Of a DNA stretch of 64,000 bases, positions 13,355-25,960 are shown piece after piece. The DNA lies in NCBI RefSeq assembly GCF_000001735.4, contig NC_003076.8:14139835-14203834 (forward strand), read 5' to 3'. Origin of the DNA: Arabidopsis thaliana. Taxonomy: Eukaryota > Streptophyta > Magnoliopsida > Brassicales > Brassicaceae. Under the pieces are notes generated by a model that saw only the letters and a list, made by a program, of their open reading frames with translations, was not told the DNA's origin and made no database searches. Within the stretch, counting starts at the first letter, position 1; each line of letters opens with the position of its first letter. Both the position numbers and the translations under genes were made by a program.

Positions 13355-13362
13355 AGTATAAT

Positions 13363-14532
13363 TAGGGATGTCAAAATGGGTAACTCAACTCAACTCAACT
13401 CATAATCAAATGAGTTTAAGGTTAAATGAGTTATGGGTTGACCCAACTCATTTTGTTAAATGGGTTGGATCAACCCATAACTCATTTAATTTGATGGGTT
13501 GAGTTGTTAAATGAGTTAACCCATTTAAGTAATAATTTAATTAATTATTATTATAAAACAATAATAAATAATTATCATTATTAGTTCATTATCATCAAAC
13601 TTAGGATATTTACGGATTCCACTTTTTACGGATTTACGTTTTTGACGAGAAAATCACCGGTTTACGTTTTTGGCGGAAAATTATAGGTTTACGTTTTTGG
13701 CGGGAAAATTACGGATTTAAGTTTTTGGCGGGAAAATTACGGGTTTACATTTTTGGCGGAAAAATCTCGGGTTTACGTTTTTGGCGGGAAAATCACGGAT
13801 TTACGTTTTTAGCGGGAAAATCACGGGTTTTCGTTTTTGGCAGGAAAATCACGGGTTTTCGTTTTTTGGCGGAAAAATTACGAGTTTACGTTTTTGGCGA
13901 GAAAATTACGGGTTTACGTTTTTGGCGGGAAAATCACGGGTTTATGTTTTTGGCGGGAAAATCATGGGTTTACGTTTTTGGCGGGAAAATCACGGGATTT
14001 ACATTTTTGGCGGGAAAATCTCGGATTTACGGGTTTACGTTTTTGGCGGGAAAATTATGGATTTACGTTTTTGGCGGGAAAATCTCGGATTTTCGTTTTT
14101 GGCGGGAAAATCTCGGGTTTACGTTTTTGACGAGAAAATCACGGGTTTACGTTTTTGGCGGAAAAATCACGGATTTATGTTTTTTGGTGGAAAACTTACG
14201 AGTTTACTTTTTCTCAATTTCATCGCTTGTATATTTAAGAAATTTGGAAAAATATTAATTTTATTAAATTGGTTTAGATGTGTTGGTTAAACTTAAATTG
14301 GCATTGGTTTAGAGATTTTAGTTGGTTTAATTCAATTTTACAAAACTTGATGGGTTAATTGGGTAAACCATTGAAACCATTAACCATTACAACCCAACTC
14401 ATTTTACTCATCAAACCAATTGACTCATCAACTCATTTGACCCATCAACTCATTTGAGTCAAAATTTTCAACTGAATTGGGTTGAGTTGAGTTGAGTTGA
14501 CCCATGAATTTTGACCCATTTTGACACCCTTA
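13363..14532. mobile_element. hAT-type non-autonomous element, copy 1
   Basis: The left end is tagggatgtcaaaatgggta and the right end, reversed, is taagggtgtcaaaatgggtc. An 8-bp target duplication, agtataat, flanks it exactly (13355-13362 and 14533-14540), which is the hAT signature. Subterminal regions are built from gagttgagttgagttg and aaatgagttatgggttg repeats. The middle is a 28-bp tandem array. No transposase is present. A second copy lies at 49443-50422. Confidence 0.9.
13610..14215. repeat. 28-bp tandem array in hAT copy 1, many E2F-like sites
   Basis: About twenty degenerate units of a 28-bp repeat centred on tttacgtttttggcgggaaa. About ten units contain the exact string ttggcgggaaaa, a strong match to the E2F/DP consensus (TTTSSCGS-like). 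Because 28 is not a multiple of 3 and the unit lacks stops, three overlapping frames stay open; they are not genes. Confidence 0.85.
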
Positions 14533-14540
14533 AGTATAAT

Positions 14541-15794
14541 ATAGACCAACACCCGGCTAGTTTCTTGTAATGTAGTGTTGACCCTGAAAGAAAAATCGAT
14601 AAGAATACGCATAAATGGATAGTAAAATTAGGAGATAAACATCATTAGAACATGAAGTAATTTACTTATGAATCTCTATCTATTTTTTTAAAGAATCAAT
14701 ATTCTAGATTGATTGTGAGGCAAAATGTGAATGTATGCATAACATTTATAAGAGATAGATTGTACGCAAAATTAGATTTTAATTTGGATTCAATTTTAGC
14801 TTTCCTGGAAAAAAACTAATCTGAATTACATATTTTAAATTTAGGATGACGAAATTTTTTTTTTTAAAAGCTAAAATTTACTATAATCTCAACGATTTTG
14901 GTATTTTTTAAATTAAACTTATCCTTATACATTATCGCAAATATGGTAGTCATTATTGTTCGAATACAATTAATGATCTGTCAAAAAAATTATATTATTG
15001 TTTGTTCCAAAGAAAAGTCATTCATATTTCAAAGAAAAAAATAAGAATATTGGTGTGAATCAATATTTCTCATTTTGAATATTTGCATTAAAATTTTAAA
15101 CATTGGTAATTAAACTTTGTTTTACTGTTTAAAAAAAAGAAGAAATAATCGAATCTAGAAGAATGAATATTCCAAAAGCTTGTAACTATTATAATACGTT
15201 TAAAAATATATATTCTATTATATAATTCAAATTTAGCTTAGTGACATATTTTTAAAATAATGAAAATTATCTGTTTTAAAAAAAATACTTTAAAAGTTTA
15301 TATCATTTAAATTCTAATTAAAAGTTACATATTTTAATCTATATTGAAACGATTTTCTAGATAATTACAAATCTAAAATCCAAAAATTTTCTTTTGAATT
15401 TGCTAAATCATAATTTGAAATCATTTTTTATGTGTACTAATCATAAACAATTAACATAGTTTTGTTAAAGGAATTGTATAAAATCTAAACTAAATGATAA
15501 TTTGTTATTAAATTACATTGAAGTTTCCGAATTATCTAATAACATATTACCAAAATAAATAAGTTTAGATATATACAATTCAAATTAAAATAGCCTGATA
15601 TGTTATGAAAACGTTTTTAAATGATTTCCGAAAATATTGGGTAGTTTTTAATTTATTGATTTAATTCGAATTTTTTTAAAAAACAAAATCCAAGAATTAT
15701 ATTTAGTTGTAGTAGTTGTTAATTTACTAAATTACCCATGCAAAAATTCATTTAGTTAGTTTTAAAATACTCTTACAATGTTGTAGTTCACACA
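14541..15794. other. AT-rich intergenic sequence, no gene seen
   Basis: Very AT-rich with many stops in all frames. No repeat boundary or RNA gene could be recognised. Confidence 0.5.
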
Positions 15795-16082
15795 ATGCTT
15801 CCCAATTGATAGTATAGATTTAATGACGGAGTATATGCATTTTGCTTGGCAATGTATCTCTAGTTGTCTAGCCACTTGTCAAAGATTGACATATCGTCAT
15901 ATGGGTACGAATAAGGGTTTCTTCCTCGTAATTTTAATACTCGAACTGATTGTTTAGCTAAAAAAGCTCGGGCTCGAAATAGCTTTTTTCCCATGTAAGC
16001 ACATCAATTCATGAATGGCTCTCTCTAGCGGAGAGTCTCCTCCCGATATCTAAAATAAAATGGTGTTCGGGAAAAAAAAAAG
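15795..16082 (+). pseudogene. 3' fragment of a second LINE (RNase H tail)
   Basis: The C-terminal end of a LINE ORF2 RNase H domain is readable in two frames (NTRTDCLAKKARARNSFF, then HVSTSIHEWLSLAESLLPI). A poly(A) run follows at about 16071-16081. The copy is strongly 5'-truncated. The sequence at 3690-3765 resembles both of its flanks without the insertion. Confidence 0.65.
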
Positions 16083-16849
16083 ATATTGTTTTTCCAATCC
16101 AAAAGTAGTGAGTATTAAACATCCAAATAAATACATTGAAAATTTTTAGATTTTTTTTGGCTTTTTATGAGTAACATGATATCCATACTTACTTGCATTG
16201 TATGATAGCTTTACTAAAAGCATAAAATATTTGAAGCGGATATATTTTTGCCGAGATAAACTCTGTTCGTGAACAAGTGTGTGGTGTGTTTTGTGACATA
16301 CCTGTCAAAGAGGAGAAGAGAACATACCAGTCAAAGAGGAGAAGGGAACATATTAAACATGTTCTCCTAAACAAACAAACCACAAATATCCTCAATCACT
16401 GACAATACATAATGTTTCATTTTTAGAAAATTTAACCTTGAAGCAAATTAAAGCATCTGACAAAAGCAACCAAGGTTTAAAGTATACAACTTCAAAAGAG
16501 ATTGACCCTTAAACATCAAAAAGAAAACCAAATCTTCTTTGTTCCATCCTTTATTCCAATTACACAAAGGTAATTAAAAAGAAGAAAAGAACGAGAAAGA
16601 AAGAGACCTTAGACCATCTCCAATGTATAGCTCTATATAAGTTTTATTTTAGAGGAAGTTTTCCCTCCAATGTATCTCCCATATATTATAATTTTGCAAT
16701 ATTCTCATAAAATATGATATTATTTAAAATAAAAACTAATTATATATTAAAAAAACATTACAACATATAACAATAATAAAATATTACGAAGTTTATTTTA
16801 TACAACACCATTAGAGTTTTTTTTCCCACATATGATCAATTAAAAAAAT

Positions 16850-17990
16850 TCATAATGAGAAATGAGCTTCTTTCTCTTTGATTTTTTTAAATCTACCAAG
16901 AAACTCTTGAAACCGGATATTATCGTTTCCTGTTATCTCGACTTTGGGAGGTGGAGCTTCTCTTTCAACTTGAATTGGTGCATTGAGATCACGCTCATCT
17001 TTGATAATCATATTATGTAAAATTCTACTTGTAGTCATTATGTCATGCAACACATGTTTTTTCCAAAAACGAACCGGACATTTGAAATAACAAACGTGAT
17101 CGAAGAACTCTGAATGCACGCTCTACATCTTTTCTACATGCTATTTGTTTTGTAGCAAAATTTTTTTTTCTTTTGACTCACAGGCTCGAGAAAAGTTTGC
17201 ACTATAGTTGACCATTTTGGATAAATACCGTCAATCAAATAATATCACATATTATATTCTTTTCCTTGAATGGTATAATGAACATGAGGAGCAATACCTT
17301 AAACGAGATTGGAGAAGAGGTGGGAAGACTCCAACACATTGATATCATTATTAGTGTCTGGTAATCCAAAATATACATGCCATATTCAAAGATCATAATC
17401 CGCCACAGCTTCAAGAATTATAGTAGGAGATCCACTACGACCTGTATATTATCTAGCCCAAGCAGTAGGACAATTCTTCTACTTCCAATGCATGCAATCT
17501 AAGCTACCAAGCATTCTTGGAAAACCTCGTTTTCCACCAATGTAAAAAAGCCTAGAAACATCATTAGGTGTTGGGGAACGTAGGTATTGGTCTAAAAATA
17601 TTTCCACTACGGCTCGACAAAATATTTTCATGCTCTCGATTGTCGTTGATTCGCCTATCTTTACATACTCACCTGCGGATTTGTAGAGACGATAATCCAA
17701 GCCTACCCATTACATCTCTTCTTTGTGTGAAGTAGTTGTCATGACCTTCAACAGCACCAATAATACGAAAGAAGAGAGAACAAGACATATGATATCTCCT
17801 ATGGAACAAAACATCATTGTACGTTGGAGTCTCCAAAAAATAATCGTTGAAAAATCTATAATGTGCGCTTTCTCAATCACGATAGATGAAAGAACGTCCG
17901 TCCGGGGACTGAACCACCATGCATCGCCTGGCTTTCTTGTTGATGGAAGGAAAATTGGATTATCGAATTGTTATTAGCAATAGCAAGATG
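16850..17990 (-). pseudogene. PIF/Harbinger transposase (DDE_Tnp_4), decayed
   Basis: Fragments of a Harbinger-type transposase lie on the minus strand in several frames. In order: YNDVLFHRRYHMS with FFRIIGAVEGHDNYF, then YKSAGEYVKIGESTTIESMK, FPRMLGSLDCMHW (normally the first catalytic Asp region), WARxYTGRSGSPTIILEAVADYDLW, FGLPDTNNDINVL, RKDVERAFRVL (catalytic Glu) and HDIMTTSRILHNMI. Stops and frameshifts separate the pieces. The sequence gaccatctccaatg near 16612 may be one terminus. No matching right end was found, so the element is probably truncated. Confidence 0.75.
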
Positions 17991-17999
17991 TATTGCTTC

Positions 18000-18295
18000 T
18001 TCGTCCTTATCAGGATTATCGAATATTTCTAAGTAGTGAATATGTATTTGAGTATGATAACTACTAGTTAAAACTTTAGTGGTATTTATAAATCATCTTG
18101 TCATAGATTCATTACTCCACACAATTAAAGTTGTCAAATCACTTATATTTGTCTTTTTCTAATCAACAACTTAATTAAAGGGCGAGTTACAATTTGCCAT
18201 ACTTTCTTTGTCATTCATAACAAAAAAGACACTTTTCGAGATTTTCATTTTTTTCCACTGTTCCACATTCATCAATACAATTTTGCTCCTGCAAA

Positions 18296-18331
<36 letters not shown>

Positions 18332-18469
18332 ATTGTTCCACATTCTTTTTATTATCATTTTAGTTACTTAATATAACGTATTTTGTCTATTTTTAATATA
18401 ATAAATTAAGATTTAGTTTTTCCTACATTTTAAGATCCATTGTTGCTTATTTTAAGTAAATAATTATAT
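18000..18469. other. Intergenic, with a (TC)n run
   Basis: No gene is visible. A TC dinucleotide run lies at about 18299-18328. The left target duplication of the giant MULE lies immediately to the right (18470-18478). Confidence 0.6.
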
Positions 18470-18478
18470 TATCTATTA
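18470..18478 (+). repeat. 9-bp target-site duplication of the giant MULE, left copy
   Basis: tatctatta here and at 42150-42158, each abutting one terminus of the element. Confidence 0.75.
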
Positions 18479-18961
18479 GAGAATATTACACGTAGAGGCA
18501 CTATTTCAAAACTTTGGACACAATAGAACACTTTAAAACCATTAATCACTTTAACTCAGTATAATTACCCCTTTACCCTGAAATCGTTGGTTTAATAAAA
18601 CATAACAAATTTAGCCGGTTTTCTCTAATCCGGTTCCGGTTGAACCACGTATTATCAGTTACTGTCTGGGTTAAATCTTCATTTACCAACACGATCGTAA
18701 AAAAACGCTTACCCAGTAAAAACCCTAATTTACTGTATCTCCACATCGCGACTGCTCCCAATCCGGCGACTACTCCGAATCCGGCGACTCCTCCGTCGCT
18801 GTCCATCAATCCGCCACTCAGGCGAGTCTATACTCGCTGAATAAAAACCAAATACTAATTTCCCCCAAATCTCTGCAATAATCGAATTTGATTTCGATTT
18901 ATTGTTCTCGTAAGCCAGATTCATTAGCATTCCAGTTGATTCTCACTGATCAGAATACTCA

Positions 18962-21900
18962 ATGGAAGGTACAAATCGTTTCCAATCATCTTATTTTGGT
19001 CCAATTAACTCAGAAGAAGAAATCCTCTTCTCGCTGAATGTTTCTGCAATTTTTTTTTTGAATCGAAAAATGTTTCCCAATTGTTTGTAGCTAAGCACAG
19101 ACGTTTGTGGTTTTAGTAGTTTGTACAAATACTCGTTAATCTAATCGTTATCTCTTGAACTAGTTTCTTGCCAATGAACAGGGTCGACATCTCAGGAACC
19201 ATCTTCTCAGTGGGATTTAAACCTTCCAAATAGACTCTTCGCCACCGATCATTATCCGAGGGGAAGGCTGAACGTATACTCTAGACCGGATATTCTATCC
19301 TTTATCAAGAAGGTTTTTGATGGGACAGAGGAATTAGATTTTATACTTCAGTCTTGCTTTGGTCCTTTATTCCATTTGCCAGTTAGTAGGGTTGCGACTC
19401 CGGGTAAGGTCATTCATGCCTTGTTATGTAGACAGTTGCTTACTAAGAAAAAGTATGAGTTTTGGACAGTTTTTGGTGGACACCCAATGAGATTTTCACT
19501 ACTAGAATTTGCTTCCGTGACTGGCTTACCTTGTGGGGAGTTTCCTGACGAGTATGACCCTGAAGATTCTCCTGTTTATGATGATGGCAAGAAGAGCTAC
19601 TGGAATGAGTTAATTGGTCCAGACAAGACGGTTACATTAGGGGATATATCTGCCATGCTAACCAAGAAACGCAGTAAACTGTCTTCTGACCACAAACTGA
19701 AGCTCGCTTTCCTACTCATTGTAGATGGTGTCCTCATAGCATCTAACCAAACCGGTAGGCCTACATTTAAATATGTAGAGATGTTGGCAGATTTAGAGAA
19801 ATTCCTTTCGTTTCCTTGGGGTAGAGAGTCGTTTATGAAGACGGTTGAAGCGATGACACCCGAGAAACGGATTCTCGCTAAGAGCACCGGTAAAAGACAG
19901 CTCACAAACGATCCTATTCAGAATTTGGTGAAGCAATTGCAGCAGATCACATTCCGTCTTAAAGGTTTCCCGCATGCCCTGCAGCTCTTAGCTTTTCGAA
20001 ACATACCTGGAATGGTGGATTTGCTGAAGTTTGATGACACCTCCTTGACAATCCTTCATTGGAAGAATTTAACTCATCCAACACAACTAATTACTCTTCC
20101 TCAGATTCACTCTTTAGAAAGCAACCTTAAGGTTTTTTTCTAACCCAAAAGTTTTTATATGGTCTCTATAATATTCTCTTTCTATATATCCAGTCTTCTT
20201 TACTAATAATAACATTCTATTTTTCAACAGAGACCTGTGGATCCGCTTATAGGTGAAGATATTAATGTTGACCAAAGTTGGGCAGAGTGGGATGACGAGG
20301 TGAAAGACAGGAAAGTTTCTTACATGAATGGTTTGATACTGACAGCTCATCAATTCAAAAAAAGTGATTGGCCAGGAGGTGATGCTACATTGCCATCAAT
20401 TAAAATTCCAAAGGAGAAGTCTTCTGTTGTTCACAAAAAGCATATTGTGGATCGTAAGAAGAGACTACGGGTGAAGTCTGACCCTCCCAAATCCAAGCAT
20501 AGTTATTCAACTCGTTTTAATCAAGTTGTAAGGCTATCTGATGATGAGAAGTCTAGGTTGATCGTTGATCTACAAAACAAGGTGGAAGAGCTATCAAATC
20601 GTGTAATGAAGCTTGAAAAGAAAAGAAAAACTGTCACCTTCAAGCGGTCCAGAAATTTGGCTTTCGGTTTTGTTCCATCATCTTCTAGATCAAAGCGCAA
20701 GAAGTCATTGGAGGTACCTACTCAATCTCAAGCCTCTGAGGTAATCAAGATTTCAAACAGTTTATAATATTTGAACCTTATCATTTACTTATACATTTTT
20801 CAAGTTTTAACGCATAACAAAACTTTTATTTTCCTCATAGAATCCATCTCATTCACACACGCTGTCTGATGAACAGAATGAGGATTTTGATATTGAGGTC
20901 TGCTGTTTTAACCTTATGTGTTTATTGTTTATTCTGTTACCACATCTATATGTACTTAATCAATTTTTATCAATCTTGCTAGCATCAATCTGAGCAAAAG
21001 GATGATTCATGGGATGTTTCTCCTCCTCTTTCTCACCCTTCTACGATAGTCCAAGATGATGAATTCAAGAAGTTTCAAGATGAATCCATTGATAGAACAA
21101 CTTTGACAAACACGGTTAGTGTAATATTTAATTTCCAATATCTCTTTGGTAGAATTGTTTACGTCAAAATATTTTGTTTCAGGTGATTACTGATGACCCC
21201 ATGGATGTCAATCATACTCCACATGAATCACAGGATTCTGAAAAGGATGATGCAACAGAGGACAATCCAATTTATGACACTGGTGCCAAAGATCCAAATG
21301 ACAATGAACCAGATGATGAGGGAAAAATCCAGGTACTTTTATAAATACAAACACAACACATCATACACTTTATTTAACAGTTTATAGGATCTGACACATT
21401 TGACTATTCTACTTTACAATCAGTTTGATTCAAGTGCAAACGTAAGCAACAAAAAACAATCACCTCTCGAGGAACACAATATTATGGAGGTAAGTTAATA
21501 CATCATTTGGTGCAACACATCGGAAATGGTTGGTGCATCACAGACCGTAAACATAATAATTGCACATCTGCTTAGTTATTATGGACAGGATTTTGTGGAT
21601 ACTTACGAGTGTACTTCAACATTCAGGTCAATTTGGAGGCGGGTGAAGCATCTCAATCAGTGGTGGAGCCGCAACCCGATGACCCTATGGAGGTATACAT
21701 TTTCAACTAGTTCCTTGATTTATTGGACACCGGTGAGGGATGCTTCATCACTCAGTCCTTGTCCAAAAAAATATTTACAGGCCAATTCTCCAGACTGTAA
21801 TTCTCCACAGGGCAATGCAGCATCTCAGTGCATTCTAAAAGATCCAAATGGCCATGAAGCAGATGATGAGGGGAAAATCCAGGTACAAAAATACAAACAC

Positions 21901-24689
21901 AACACATCAAACAATTTATTTTACAGGTTATAGATTCTCACAAAATTGACTATTGTACTTTACAATCAGTTTGATTCAAGTGCAAACCTAAGCCAAAAAG
22001 AACAATCTCCTCTCGAGCAAGACAATATTATGGAGGTAAGCTTATATATAAACCAAATTATTGTCAGAACTTTATTAAACCAAATTATTGTCATAGCCCT
22101 TAAGACATATCTGTTTGTAATTCATAATTCAGGAAACCTTGGAGACGGTTGAAGCTTCTCATTCAGTGTTGGAGACGCAACCCGAAGAAAACATTGACGA
22201 TGATCATATGACGGAGGTAAGCTAATACATAATTTGATTTAACACATTGGATTTAGTCCTTAATATAAATAATGACTCTTGTGCATAGTTATTGTGGACA
22301 TGATTTTGTGGATACTTACTAGTGTACTTCAACATTCAGGTTACTTTGGAGTCAGCTGCAACATCTCACTCAGTGGAACTACCGCAACCCGATGACCCTA
22401 TGGAGGTATACATTTTTAACTAGTTCCTTGCTTTATTTGACACTGGAGAGGGATGCTTCTTCTATCAGATCTTTTCCAAAACAACATTTATAAGCCAATT
22501 CTCAACAGGGCAATGCAGCATCTCATTCATTGATAGAGACTCAACCAGAAGTCAACATCGACGGTGATTCTATGAAGGTATACTGTAACAATCATCATCA
22601 AGTTTTATGTGTTGTGGTTCTTGTGTAATTGGACATGATTTTCTAGTTACTTCATAAAATGTAGGCAAAATTTCTTTTATTTATTCTAACTAGCTACATG
22701 TCTACATCAACATTCAGGTTACTTTGGAGATGCCTGCATCATCGCATTCAGTGTCGGAGGCTCAACCCGAAGAAAAGATTGGCAATGATCCTATGGAGGT
22801 ATACATTTCTAACTAGTTTCAACTAATGATTTACATTCATTGATTTATTGGAGATTGTAGAGGTTTGATGCATCTCTCAGGCATTATGCAACAAACATTT
22901 ATAGAAAAATGCTCCCCATGTTCACTATTATAATCGACAGGATTTTGTGTATACCTTAACATTTGCAGATAATATTATCTTATGTTTTTCTCACCATCTT
23001 TTTGTGTACTGCAACTTTCAGGACACCATGGAGACGCCTCCAGCAGCTCATTCATTGACTGGGTTTGTAATGTTCTCCAAAAAGAAGGTCATCCTTATGT
23101 CTAAACTAAATTAGGCTTGCATGTTCACTTTTATATTGGATTGGAGTTTGTGTATTCGAAATAATTTCCAGGTTATATATTCTTATGTTTTTCTCACCAT
23201 CAGGTCACCATGGAGACGGCTGCAGCAATTCATTCAGGAGTTTGTAAAGACAACACTGATCCTATCAAGGTATAACATGTATCATAATTTTCTGGTATGT
23301 TTTAATGGACAGCTCTGTTTGGATTGTTTTTAAAATTATCTTCTTATTCCAGGCAATGGTTGTGTTTGTGAAGCCTGTATTTCATACAAGTTCCAAAGCT
23401 GACAAAGAGCCCCAATCATCTCCCACACATAGTCCCAATATTGTGGGTACAAGGAACGAGGTATTGCGTAACATATACTGACTTTTGTTAATAATGACTA
23501 GGGAATGATTTTTCAGTTTTGTAACAGCTTGTCCCTATTGGTCTGATATTATATCTTCCTGTACAGGATAATAACTCAGAACACTCTAACTCTACTGCCC
23601 GGGAACCAGATCAATATTTTGAGTTATCTGATTCATCCCCGGCGCGTAACAGAGAAAAACCAAATCTCTCCCAAGCTGAAGCACGTCTCGTAGCCGAGTT
23701 CACATCTCAACCAATACTTGAGACACAAGCACTTTTACCAACACTAAAAAAAGCGGAGATTCACAGTTTGTCAAAACCCTCTCGAGCTCTCCAAATATGT
23801 ATGGTTATCATTCATTTTTCTTATTTCCACAACATTCATCATCAAGTTCATCACTAATGCTGTTTTTTTACCTCATAGTGAACATCTAACCAAGTGTGGA
23901 TTCCTTATTTCCAACAAATTCTTCGTCGAACTTGCCAAACCTCAGCAATGGGTTTCAACCCTGGTATGTAGTCCACTATATTTACCTTAGTACAAATTAA
24001 CCTGTTAACAAGAGATACTAATGTGTAAATGTTTTTTTTCCTAGCACATGGAGGTTTTGGTGTCATTACTTTCTCGGAGGCTCAGAACTACACTTGAGAA
24101 TCATCGTTCTGCTTTTGTTGATCCATGGTTCACAAGCCATCTACAAGCTAAATTCAGAGCCTTCAACGCTGCGAAGGTGAAATCACGTGTTCGTTGGTCA
24201 GAGGACATGCAACGCTTCATCAAAGGATCCAAAACTGAATGGTTCAAGGACATAAATACAATTTACGCACCCATGATATGGAATGATTGCCACTGGGTTG
24301 GTCTTTCAATCAATCTTGGCATATGGAGCGTTGAAATTCTTGACCTAAATACAGACCTCTACGACGACGCTAAGGTAAAAAGATGCATTGAGCCAGTAGT
24401 CAATCTTTTGCCCCACCTCATCCAAAGGTACTGTACGCCAGAGTTTTCTGAGAATCACGGTCTTCAACCGTTTGGCTGGAGTCGAATTGATGGTATCTAC
24501 AAGAATTTGCGGAGTGGTGACTGTGGCCCGGTTGCCATGAAGTTCCTCGAGATCCAGGCAAGTGATAAACTCCCAGATAAAATGGCTGAAATTACTGACA
24601 AACACGTCGACGCGTTTAGGCGTCAATATGCCATGGACATATATAAACAATGTGTCTGCCCACTCTATTCATCTAATGTTTTTGACTAG
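18962..24689 (+). CDS. DUF1985 plus Ulp1 cysteine protease (KIUP-type, about 20 exons, about 1,200 aa)
   Basis: SUMO/ubiquitin-like protease gene of the kind carried by Kaonashi MULEs. Exon 1 is tiny (18962-18968). Exon 2 (19182-20131) holds DUF1985 (VFGGHPMRFSLLEFASVTGL). Exon 3 (20231-20740) is basic with a coiled coil. Then come 20841-20897, 20983-21114, 21183-21332, a run of small exons from 21424 to 23269, 23353-23460, 23567 to about 23798, 23880-23963 and 24045-24689. The last exon is the C48 peptidase with His at 24291 (CHWVGL), Asp at 24342 (LDLN) and Cys at 24522 (SGDCGP), so the triad is present. All but one junction keep frame with standard sites; 23798/23880 does not fit cleanly. 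A telo-box-like aaaccctaat lies in the leader at about 18719. Intact or nearly so. Confidence 0.8.
21424..23269 (+). repeat. Tandem array of amplified small exons with their introns
   Basis: Exons 21424-21489, 21627-21692, 21970-22035, 22340-22405, 23022-23087 and 23204-23269 are exactly 66 nt. Between them lie related exons of 102, 84, 69 and 81 nt (21781-21882, 22133-22216, 22509-22577, 22718-22798). All are phase 0. They encode variants of VTLETxAASHSVxExQPEE followed by an acidic xDPME ending at the donor. Introns after 21692 and 22405 are also similar (gtatacatt..aactagttcctt), so exon and intron were duplicated together. Confidence 0.8.
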
Positions 24690-24796
24690 TTATCGAATGC
24701 CACCCTACAAATCTGTTGTAATATAAACGTTGATTCCGCCTTCTTTGAATGCTTATAACTCTGGATGATATAAATATGTTTTTTGTTTTTCTTAAC

Positions 24797-25960
24797 CATA
24801 TCGATAATCTTATCTCTATATTGCTGTTGAATGTTTTAGTGGTTTGTATCATATTATTTGTTTGTTCCATCCATAACAACATTTTTTTCAAGTGCATCTA
24901 ACATTTGATATCAGTTAACAATGCGAAGAAAAATAAATAATTTTGCGTATTTTGAACTATTGTTTATTTGGTAAATCATTCTAGCTAATTATGTTTACAA
25001 ATACGTTAAAACTTAATATAAATGTCATCCAGTGATAATGAATTATCCAATCAGATAAACGAATTAATACAGTTATATTGTGGATGGATTCTTATGGATA
25101 CATTATCAATTATCTTTCTCTTTTACCATGAAAGACAAATCTAAAATTCCTTCTACCGGAAATATTGAGATATTGTTGTATAGCGGGAATATTCCCACCA
25201 TCAGGTTTTAAACTAGGATTTTTATGGTTCGAGCATAATTCGGGGACATTATGGTTAGAGCACAATTATAGTTAGATCATTATCTTTTTTTTTATTTTTA
25301 TTTTTATTTTTTATTATCACGTTTATTATGAGAAGATAATTATGGTTAGCTCTCCAGTGTTTAAGTTTCTTCCATTCCCCATTCCTACAAAATAATCTTA
25401 TCTCTATATTGTTGTTGAATGTTTTAGTGGTTTGTATCATATTATTTGTTTGTTCCATCCATAACCCCATTTATTTTCAAGTTCATCTAACATTTATATC
25501 AGTTAACAATGTGAAGAGAAATAAATAATTTTGAGTATTTTGAACTATTGTTGATTTGTAAATCATTCGAGCTAATTATGTTTACAAATACGTTAAAACC
25601 AGTCATAGTGAATTATTCAATCAGACAAACGAATTAATACAGTTATGTTGTGGATGGATTAATATGGATACATTAACAATTATCTTTCTCTTTCACCATG
25701 AAAGACAAATCTAAAATTCCTTCTACGGGAAATATTGAGATACTGTTGTATAACGTGAATATTCCCACAATCAGGTTTAAAAATGGGATTATTATGGTTC
25801 GAGACAAATCCGGGGACATTATGGTTAGAGAACAATTATAGTTAGAGCATTATCCCTTTTTTTTTTAGTTTTAATTATCACGTTTATTATGATAAGATAA
25901 TTATGGTTAGCTCTCAAGTGTTGAGCATAATTATATACAGTTACTAAACACTCACGATTT
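24797..25960. repeat. Two tandem copies (A, B) of an approx. 550-bp non-coding repeat
   Basis: Copy A is about 24797-25390 and copy B about 25391-25960. Both start taatcttatctctatattg and include gttccatccataac, a ggaatattccc block and ttatggttagag. The same pair recurs at 27960-28960. Copy A holds a perfect 12-bp palindrome gggaatattccc near 25183. No coding potential is seen. Confidence 0.75.

Noticed and set aside
13610..14215. A regularly spaced 28-bp repeat reminiscent of a CRISPR array
   Set aside because: The repeats are contiguous and have no unique spacers. The DNA is plant nuclear and the array lies inside a hAT element.
13725..14290. Long overlapping frames of 170-177 codons with repeats such as GFTFLAGKSRVYVFGGK
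   Set aside because: They come from the 28-bp tandem array of the hAT element; all three frames are open because the unit has no stop. They are not genes. The same applies at 49816-50174.
16850..18478. The Harbinger remnant as part of the giant MULE
   Set aside because: It lies outside the 9-bp duplication and has a different transposase type.
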